Source of the DNA: Nonomuraea spiralis
Lineage (GTDB): Bacteria > Actinomycetota > Actinomycetes > Streptosporangiales > Streptosporangiaceae
Direction of reading: 5' to 3'
Assembly (NCBI RefSeq): GCF_014648435.1
Contig: NZ_BMRC01000008.1
Coordinates: 1-64,000, forward strand
DNA: 64,000 nt
Below the pieces are notes generated by a model. The model made no database searches. It saw only the letters and a program-made list of their open reading frames with translations, and had not been told where the DNA came from. Shown in pieces: positions 58,282-64,000 of this stretch (position 1 is its first letter; the number at the start of each line of letters is the position of its first letter). The position numbers and the translations under genes were made by a program.

Positions 58282-59786
58282 CACGCCATCGATTCTGCCG
58301 CGTCCACGATGGGCAGGATGGGCGTGTCGGCCGAGCGCACCAGGCGCGGGCCCTCGGGGCCGTACACCTCGCGCGGTTCGGGGAAGAGCACGAGCAGCGT
58401 CAGGTAGAGCACGGCGGCCACCGCGAGGCCCAGCGGCAGCGAGACGTCCACGCCGCCGGCCAGGTCGCCGAGCGGCCCGACGAACTGGCCGGGCAGGTTC
58501 ACGAACATCAGCGCCGCACCGGCCGCGACCAGCCAGGCCGAAAGGCCCCGCCAGTTCCAGCCGTGGGTGAACCAGTACCGGCCGCCGCGCTGGCGCCGGT
58601 TGAAGACCTGGAGGGCGTCGGGGTCGTACCAGCCTCGGCGGGTCACGTAGCCGAGGACCATGATGACCATCCAGGGCGCGGTGCAGGTGATGATCAGCGT
58701 GGCGAACGTCGAGATGCTGGCCGTCAGGTTGGCCGCGAAGCGCCCGACGAAGATGAACACGATCGACAGGGTCCCGATGAACACGGTCGCCTGCACCCGG
58801 GAGAAGCGGGTGAACACGCTGGAGAAGTCGAGGCCGGTGCCGTACAGGGAGGTGGTGCCGGTGGACATGCCGCCGATCAGCGCGATCAGGCAGACCGGTA
58901 CGAAGTACCAGGCCGGCGAGATCGCCAGCAGCCCGCCCACGTAGTTGGGCGCCGCCGGGTCGACGTACTCGGCGGCCTTGGCGGCGATGATCGAGGCGGT
59001 GGCCAGCCCGAAGAAGAACGGCAGGATGGTGGCGATCTGCGACAGGAAGGCCGCCGCCATCACACGGGAACGCGGGGTCGAGGCCGGGATGTAGCGGGAC
59101 CAGTCGCCCAGGAAGGCGCCGAAGGACACCGGGTTCGACAACACGATCAGCGCCGCCCCGATGAACGACGGCCAGAACAGCGGGTCACCGGCCGCCAGCG
59201 TCCCGGGATAGGACGGGTCGAAGTCCCCGGCGAAGGCGAACACCCCGAGCACGAACAGCAGCGACGCCGCCGCGACCGCGATCTTGTTGACGAACAGCAT
59301 GAAGCGGAAGCCGTACACGCAGACCACGAGGACGAGCACGGCGAAGATCGCGTACGCGACGCCGTAGGACAGGTCGCCGTCGGGCAGCCCGACGAGCCGG
59401 TGCGCGCCGCCCACCAGCGCGTCGCCCGACGACCACACCGAGATCGAGAAGAACGCGATCGCCGTCAGCAGCGACAGGAACGAGCCGACCACCCGGCCGT
59501 GCACGCCCAGATGGGCCGAGGAGGAGACGGCGTTGTTGGTGCCGTTGAGCGGACCGAACAGGGACAGCGGCGCCAGGATCAGCGCCCCGACCACCAGGCC
59601 GAGCACAGTGGCCGCGAGCCCCTGCCAGAACGACAGGCCGAACAGGATGGGGAAGGCCCCGAGCACGCAGGTGGCGAACGTGTTCGCGCCGCCGAAGGCG
59701 ACCCGGAACAGGTCGAACGGCCCGGCGGTGCGATCGGCGTCGGGGATGCGCTCGACGCCGTAGGTCTCGATCTCGGTGATGCTCAT
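58281..59786 (-). CDS. NCS1-family permease (cytosine/purine/allantoin type)
   Basis: 501 residues, 12 helices. 'NNAVSSSAHLGVHGRVVGSFLSLLTAIAFFSISVWSSGDAL' and 'SFGAFLGDWSRYIPASTPRSRVMAAAFLSQ' are NCS1 motifs. These permeases take up nucleobases, allantoin, hydantoins or related compounds. It is the middle gene of a three-gene unit, with 4-bp overlap to the agmatinase gene, so its substrate may be a guanidino compound or its product. Confidence 0.88.
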   Translation of the reverse strand: MSITEIETYGVERIPDADRTAGPFDLFRVAFGGANTFATCVLGAFPILFGLSFWQGLAATVLGLVVGALILAPLSLFGPLNGTNNAVSSSAHLGVHGRVVGSFLSLLTAIAFFSISVWSSGDALVGGAHRLVGLPDGDLSYGVAYAIFAVLVLVVCVYGFRFMLFVNKIAVAAASLLFVLGVFAFAGDFDPSYPGTLAAGDPLFWPSFIGAALIVLSNPVSFGAFLGDWSRYIPASTPRSRVMAAAFLSQIATILPFFFGLATASIIAAKAAEYVDPAAPNYVGGLLAISPAWYFVPVCLIALIGGMSTGTTSLYGTGLDFSSVFTRFSRVQATVFIGTLSIVFIFVGRFAANLTASISTFATLIITCTAPWMVIMVLGYVTRRGWYDPDALQVFNRRQRGGRYWFTHGWNWRGLSAWLVAAGAALMFVNLPGQFVGPLGDLAGGVDVSLPLGLAVAAVLYLTLLVLFPEPREVYGPEGPRLVRSADTPILPIVDAAESMA

Positions 59787-60715
59787 GTCTTCTCCTGCAT
59801 CGCCAGCAGGCTGACGAGGTCGTAGGCCACGTGGGAGGCGGCGACCGAGGTGATCTCGGCGTGGTCGTAGGCGGGGGCCACCTCGACCACGTCGGCCCCG
59901 ATCAGGCGGCAGCCGGCCAGGCCCCGGAGGATCTCCAGCAGCTCCCGGCTGGTGAGCCCGCCGGCCTCCGGCGTTCCCGTGCCGGGGGCGTGGGCGGGGT
60001 CGAGCACGTCGATGTCGACCGAGACGTACAGCGGCCGGTCGCCGACGCGCTGCCGCAGCAGGTCGATGACCTCGTCCAGGCCGCGGCGCAGGACGTCGGC
60101 GGCGGTCAGGATGCCGAACCCGAGCCGCCGGTCGTCCTCCAGGTCCTTCTTGCCGTACAGCGGGCCCCGGATGCCGACGTGGCTCAGCGCCTCGGTGTCG
60201 AGGAGGCCCTCCTCGACCGCGCGCCGGAAGGGGGTGCCGTGGGTGTACTCGGCGCCGAAGTAGGTGTCCCAGGTGTCGAGGTGGGCGTCGAAGTGCAGCA
60301 GCGCCACGGGACCGTGCTTCTTGGCCGCCGAGCGCAGCAGCGGCAGCGCGATCGTGTGGTCGCCGCCGATGGTGACGAGCCTGGCGTCCAGCTCGTCGGC
60401 CGCGGCCTCGATGGTCTCGACGGCCGCGCCGATGTCGAACGGGTTCGCCGCGATGTCACCGGCGTCGGCCACCTGCACCCGCTCGAACGGCGACACGTCC
60501 AGCCCCGGGTGGTAGGGCCGCAACAACCGCGACGCCTCCCGTACGGCGGCGGGACCGAACCGGGCGCCCGGCCGGTAGGACACGCCCGCGTCGAAGGGCA
60601 CGCCCACGACGGCCACGTCCGCCCGCTCGACCTGGTCGAGGCGAGGCAGCCGGGCGAAGGTGGCGGGCCCGGCGAAGCGCGGGACCTTGGAGGAGTCGAC
60701 GGGACCGATGTGCAT
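59783..60715 (-). CDS. speB: Agmatinase / guanidino-acid ureohydrolase
   Basis: 310 residues. Binuclear Mn motifs: 'GGDH' at 117-120, 'DAHLDTWD' at 143-150 and 'SVDIDVLDP' at 232-240, the complete ureohydrolase set. It removes urea from agmatine to give putrescine, or from 4-guanidinobutyrate to give GABA; the sequence does not separate the two. The ATG at 60715 opens the operon agmatinase-NCS1-cyclase and diverges from PucR. Confidence 0.9.
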   Translation of the reverse strand: MHIGPVDSSKVPRFAGPATFARLPRLDQVERADVAVVGVPFDAGVSYRPGARFGPAAVREASRLLRPYHPGLDVSPFERVQVADAGDIAANPFDIGAAVETIEAAADELDARLVTIGGDHTIALPLLRSAAKKHGPVALLHFDAHLDTWDTYFGAEYTHGTPFRRAVEEGLLDTEALSHVGIRGPLYGKKDLEDDRRLGFGILTAADVLRRGLDEVIDLLRQRVGDRPLYVSVDIDVLDPAHAPGTGTPEAGGLTSRELLEILRGLAGCRLIGADVVEVAPAYDHAEITSVAASHVAYDLVSLLAMQEKT

Positions 60716-60783
60716 GTCCGTCAGTGTTCGTCACCCTTCTGACCTGCGGCAATTGTTACTCCCACAAAGTAATACGGTGTGTG

Positions 60784-60799
60784 TTGTGGTTGACCACAA
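60784..60799. promoter_or_regulatory. PucR operator palindrome
   Basis: TTGTGGT-TG-ACCACAA is a perfect palindrome with 7-bp arms and a 2-bp centre, ending 1 bp before the PucR ATG. A second dyad, TTACT (60756-60760) and AGTAA (60768-60772), lies just upstream. Placement between the divergent agmatinase and PucR genes fits autoregulation. Confidence 0.6.
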
Positions 60800-60800
60800 G

Positions 60801-62240
60801 ATGACGGTCGAAGACCTTCTCCGCTCCCCGGCTCTCCAGCTCCGCGTGCTCGCCGGCGAGGCCGGGCTGTCCCGCTCGGTCTCGTGGGCGCACGTCAGCG
60901 AGCTGGCCGATCCGACGCCCTGGCTGCTCGGCGCCGAGGTCATCATGACGACCGGCATCGGCCTGCCGCGCTCGGCCGCCCGGCAGCGCGCCTACCTCGA
61001 ACGCCTCGACGACGCCGGGGTCTCGGCGCTCGCCCTGTCGGCCCAGCTCCACGTCCCGCCGCTGCATCCGGCCTTCTTCGAGGCCGCCGAGGAGCGCGGC
61101 ATGCCGGTGCTGGAGGTGCCGCTCGCGGTGCCGTTCATCGCGGTCTCGCAGGAGGTGGCGGCGGCGCTGCAGGAGGACGCCAGCCACCGGCTGGGCGCGC
61201 AGCTCCAGGTGTTCGGGGCGCTGCGCTGGCTGGCCGCCGAGGACCTGGACACGGTCACGCTGTTCAAGCGCCTGGAACGCCTGTCCGGCTACGACGTCTA
61301 CCTGTGCACCCCGCAGGGGCGGCCGCTGCTGCCCGGCGTGCCGGTCCCCGCGCTCGACGTCCTGCCCGCCGAGCCCGACGCGCCGCCCACGATCCCGGGC
61401 GGCTTCGCGCTGCCGGTCCCGGCGCCCGGCGGCCCGGCCGGGTTCCTGGTGGCCTTCGAACGCGAGGGCGCGCGGCCCGCCGGGCTGGCCGTGGTCCAGC
61501 ACATCGCCACCGTGGCCGCCCTCCAGGTCGCCATGGCCAGGCACGAGCGCGAGACCCTGCGCAGGGAGGGCGCCGAGACGCTGGCCGAGCTGCTCCAGGA
61601 CGTGCTCGACCCGCCCGCGGCCCGGCGGCGGCTGGCCAGGATGGGCCTGCCGCTGGAGAGCGGGTCGGTGTTGCTCGTGGTCCGTCACGCGCCCGACGAC
61701 GCGCTGCGCAGGGCCGTGAGCGAGCTGCCGCACCTGATGCTCAGACGCGGCGACGACCACTACCTGCTGGGCCCGCCCGGCCTCGGGCCCGCGGTCGCCG
61801 CCGTGCCCGGGGTCAGCGCGGGGATGAGCCGGCCGTTCCCGCCGGGCGAGTCGCTGCGGGTCGCCCAGCGGGAGGCCGTGTGGGCGGCCACGCACGCCGC
61901 CGAGTCCGGCAAGGCGCTGGTCCACTACGGCGACGACACCACGGGCCGCTGGCTGCCCGACGACCCCTCGACGTTGTCGGCCCTGGTCGACCACGTGCTG
62001 GGCGAGGTGCTGGCCTACGACGAGGCCCACGACTCGCGGCTGCTGCTGTCGGTGCGCACGTGGATGGAGCGCAACCGCCACGTCGAGGACGCGGCGGCGG
62101 CGCTGCACGTCCACCCCAACACGCTGGCCTACCGGCTGCGCAGGTTCGCCGCGCTGAGCGGGCGCGACCTGTCGTCGAGCGCGGCGTTCGCCGAGGTCTG
62201 GCTGGCCGTACGGGCGGCCCGCCAGCTCGGCCTGTGCTAG
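60801..62240 (+). CDS. PucR family transcriptional regulator
   Basis: 479 residues from ATG 60801. The N-terminal PucR domain (1-120) starts 'MTVEDLLRSPALQLRVLAGEAGLSRSVSWAHVSEL'; the GGDEF-like middle (about 165-320) follows, and the C-terminal PucR HTH is 'VEDAAAALHVHPNTLAYRLRRFAALSGRDL' near residue 435. Such proteins activate purine, allantoin and amine degradation genes on sensing the substrate. There is no Shine-Dalgarno; the palindrome in front favours this start over GTG 60786. It probably controls the agmatinase operon it diverges from. Confidence 0.88.
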   Translation: MTVEDLLRSPALQLRVLAGEAGLSRSVSWAHVSELADPTPWLLGAEVIMTTGIGLPRSAARQRAYLERLDDAGVSALALSAQLHVPPLHPAFFEAAEERGMPVLEVPLAVPFIAVSQEVAAALQEDASHRLGAQLQVFGALRWLAAEDLDTVTLFKRLERLSGYDVYLCTPQGRPLLPGVPVPALDVLPAEPDAPPTIPGGFALPVPAPGGPAGFLVAFEREGARPAGLAVVQHIATVAALQVAMARHERETLRREGAETLAELLQDVLDPPAARRRLARMGLPLESGSVLLVVRHAPDDALRRAVSELPHLMLRRGDDHYLLGPPGLGPAVAAVPGVSAGMSRPFPPGESLRVAQREAVWAATHAAESGKALVHYGDDTTGRWLPDDPSTLSALVDHVLGEVLAYDEAHDSRLLLSVRTWMERNRHVEDAAAALHVHPNTLAYRLRRFAALSGRDLSSSAAFAEVWLAVRAARQLGLC

Positions 62241-62250
62241 CCCGGCCCGC

Positions 62251-64000
62251 TCACGTGCCGCGGAGCTGGACTGTCGCGATCTCCCATGCCTTGAGCGGCA
62301 GCCTGAGTGTGCCCTCCTCGGTCTCCAGCGGCTCGCCGGGCCGGCCCGTCAGGTCGGCCCGCCTGGCCCGGGTGAAGTCCCCCTGCACGACGGCCTCGGT
62401 GTCCACCTCGGTGAGCGCCACCATCCGCAGCTCGTGCCAGCCGTCACGCAGGCGCAGCGAGGTCATCGTGACGCCCCGGCCGGACACCGACAGCCCGGCC
62501 GCCGCCGGGGGCAGCGGCAGCTCCGGATCGCCCTGGCCGGGCGCGACCAGCAGGTCGTGCCGGAAGATCTCCGCCGCCACGGGGACGTCCCGCCAGTCCA
62601 TGAACGGCATCAGCGCCAGCGACACGGTGTGCGGCCCGCGAGACTGCGCGGCCGGTGTCGGGAGCTGCGGACCGGCGGGCTCGGGACGCAGCCCGTTGTG
62701 GTTGCGCGACAGGTAGCCGACCGAGCGCAGCAGCGTGAGCGCCAGCTCGTCGCCGTCGTTCAGCAGCTCGTACTCGGTCACGTTCTCCAGCAGCGCGGCC
62801 ACCCCGCCGGCGGCCACCCAGCCGGCGGCGGGGAAGGTCGGCAGCGGGGTCTCGCCGCAGCCGCCCTCGGACTCCAGCTCCCGCCGCACGATCGCGAACT
62901 GCCCCTCGGCCAGCGAATGGTCGGCCCGCCTCGGCAGCGGCACGTGCATCCGCACCCGATGGTCCTCGCACCGGTTGTCGAACGACACCCGCAGCCGGAC
63001 GAACCGCTCGCCCGCCCGCAGCTCGACCCGCATGTCCACGACGGCGTCCTCGGTCTCGCCGGTACGCGTGAGCGGCGGGAGCTCGGGCGTCGACGCGACA
63101 CGTTCCCCGGCGGCCGGCCACAGGTAGGCCCGGCGCACGTTGATGGAGCCCACGAGCGGGCCCGCGTCGACGAGCGTGCTCTCGATCGACAGGGGTTCGG
63201 AGACGACCAGGTCCTCCTCGGGGGGCGCGTAGTTGTAGGTGTCGCCGGCGTCCCCGCCGTCCTCGATGCGGCACACGCCGGTGATCGTCCGGCCGTCCTC
63301 GCCGAAGAGCCCGAGCGTGCCGTCCGGCTCGATCTCGACCCGTAGCAGCCCGTTGTCCAGCACCCGCCTGCCGGCCGTGACGGGCAGGACCTCGACGTCG
63401 GAGCCGAGCCAGCAGCCGTCGTGGTGCCCCCACTCCCCCCGCGACTCGCCGAACGCGTCGTCGTAGGTCACGGGCCGCAGGCTGGTGTGGCCCAGGGCGG
63501 GCACCTCGACGTAGGCGGCCACCTTGCGCCAGGGCTCGACCTCGATGCGGACGTGGGTGACGCCGTCGAGCGCGGCGCGCACCGCGGCCGGGTCGAACGG
63601 CCCGCGCGGTTCGCGGTCCAGGGTGAAGGTGAGGGTGTCCTCCGTGACGTCCCAGGCCACGATGTGCTGTCCGTACAGCTCGGTGCCGTGGACGTAGGTC
63701 AGCACCGTGGCCGGGTCGATGCGCTCGTCCATCAGGAGCGTCGGCGCGTGGTCGATGCGATGGGAGGGGATCGCGGCTCCGGAGGCGTCGACCAGCGAGT
63801 CCGTGCCGGGCACCTCGACGATCACGACCCCGGCGCGCGGGGCCGGCGTCGGGTTGACGACGAGCACGCCGCCGTACGGCACCGCCGCCGCCAGCCGGGC
63901 GGTCACCATGTCGCGGACGGCCTGCCCCAGGTGCTCGGCCTCGGCGATGCGGGCGGCGACCTGCTGAGCCGTCTCGTCCACGCCGCAGCCGGTGACCGAG
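62251..64000 (-). CDS. GH38 alpha-mannosidase, C-terminal part (5' end outside window)
   Basis: 583 residues visible, the frame open to the right edge. The first visible residues 'SVTGCGVDETAQQVAARIAEAEHLG' match the end of the GH38 middle domain ('CG.SVDEV...RFAEAE'). The rest is the C-terminal beta-sandwich region ('RVLDNGLLRVEIEPDGTLGLF', 'RADHSLAEGQFAIVRRELESEGG', 'LPLKAWEIATVQLRG'). Catalytic residues lie in the missing N-terminal half. It is cytosolic by family and trims mannosides. It is convergent with PucR, 10 bp apart. Confidence 0.85.
   Translation of the reverse strand, partial: SVTGCGVDETAQQVAARIAEAEHLGQAVRDMVTARLAAAVPYGGVLVVNPTPAPRAGVVIVEVPGTDSLVDASGAAIPSHRIDHAPTLLMDERIDPATVLTYVHGTELYGQHIVAWDVTEDTLTFTLDREPRGPFDPAAVRAALDGVTHVRIEVEPWRKVAAYVEVPALGHTSLRPVTYDDAFGESRGEWGHHDGCWLGSDVEVLPVTAGRRVLDNGLLRVEIEPDGTLGLFGEDGRTITGVCRIEDGGDAGDTYNYAPPEEDLVVSEPLSIESTLVDAGPLVGSINVRRAYLWPAAGERVASTPELPPLTRTGETEDAVVDMRVELRAGERFVRLRVSFDNRCEDHRVRMHVPLPRRADHSLAEGQFAIVRRELESEGGCGETPLPTFPAAGWVAAGGVAALLENVTEYELLNDGDELALTLLRSVGYLSRNHNGLRPEPAGPQLPTPAAQSRGPHTVSLALMPFMDWRDVPVAAEIFRHDLLVAPGQGDPELPLPPAAAGLSVSGRGVTMTSLRLRDGWHELRMVALTEVDTEAVVQGDFTRARRADLTGRPGEPLETEEGTLRLPLKAWEIATVQLRGT

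Overview
The window is high-GC actinomycete chromosome. GTG/TTG starts, stop/start-overlapped operons, two AfsR/SARP-type giant regulators, a set of secreted modular chitinases and DesK-type signalling fit the Streptosporangiales (Nonomuraea-like). The genus is inferred from gene style only. No rRNA, tRNA, CRISPR array, transposase, integrase or phage gene is visible. The last gene runs off the right edge.

Left part (0.3-10 kb): an AI-2E-type exporter, an AraC regulator, a toroid-fold protein and a coupled MoxR ATPase / metallopeptidase-VWA pair. Next comes an Erm-type 23S rRNA methyltransferase preceded by a 20-codon leader peptide with an R-I-R motif and mutually exclusive hairpins, which looks like a macrolide/ketolide-sensing attenuator. 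A polytopic glycosyltransferase-like protein and a shortened, apparently cofactor-poor NarG-like protein follow.

10-19.4 kb is a secreted degradative island: four GH18 chitinases on the minus strand arranged as two translationally coupled pairs, with shuffled binding modules. They have a readable promoter, a 17-bp palindromic operator and a long structured 5' leader. An exported M14 carboxypeptidase lies upstream behind its own terminator. 19.4-30 kb: nitroreductase, Lrp regulator, a DrrAB-like ABC exporter coupled to a CocE-type hydrolase, a SARP/NB-ARC regulator, an Rpn-remnant small protein, and an SBP56 (selenium-binding/methanethiol oxidase) gene coupled to a small membrane protein.

30-49.9 kb: membrane proteins (LysE, VC0807-like, DedA, EamA-like, DUF998), an orphan DesK-type kinase, a GT4 glycosyltransferase, a miniature P450-like protein coupled to a PEP-mutase/isocitrate-lyase-family enzyme, a second SARP/NB-ARC regulator, two MFS exporters, a rifampicin-phosphotransferase-like PEP-utilising enzyme, a class A beta-lactamase-like lipoprotein, a quinone oxidoreductase and an alpha/beta hydrolase.

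49.9-62.2 kb reads as a polyamine/guanidino-compound catabolic region: FAD amine oxidase, PotABCD importer, aminobutyraldehyde-type dehydrogenase, divergent Lrp regulator, cyclase-family hydrolase, NCS1 permease, agmatinase-family ureohydrolase and divergent PucR regulator. The likely logic is import, guanidino cleavage to a diamine, oxidation to an aldehyde and dehydrogenation to GABA. The window ends in the C-terminal part of a GH38 alpha-mannosidase.
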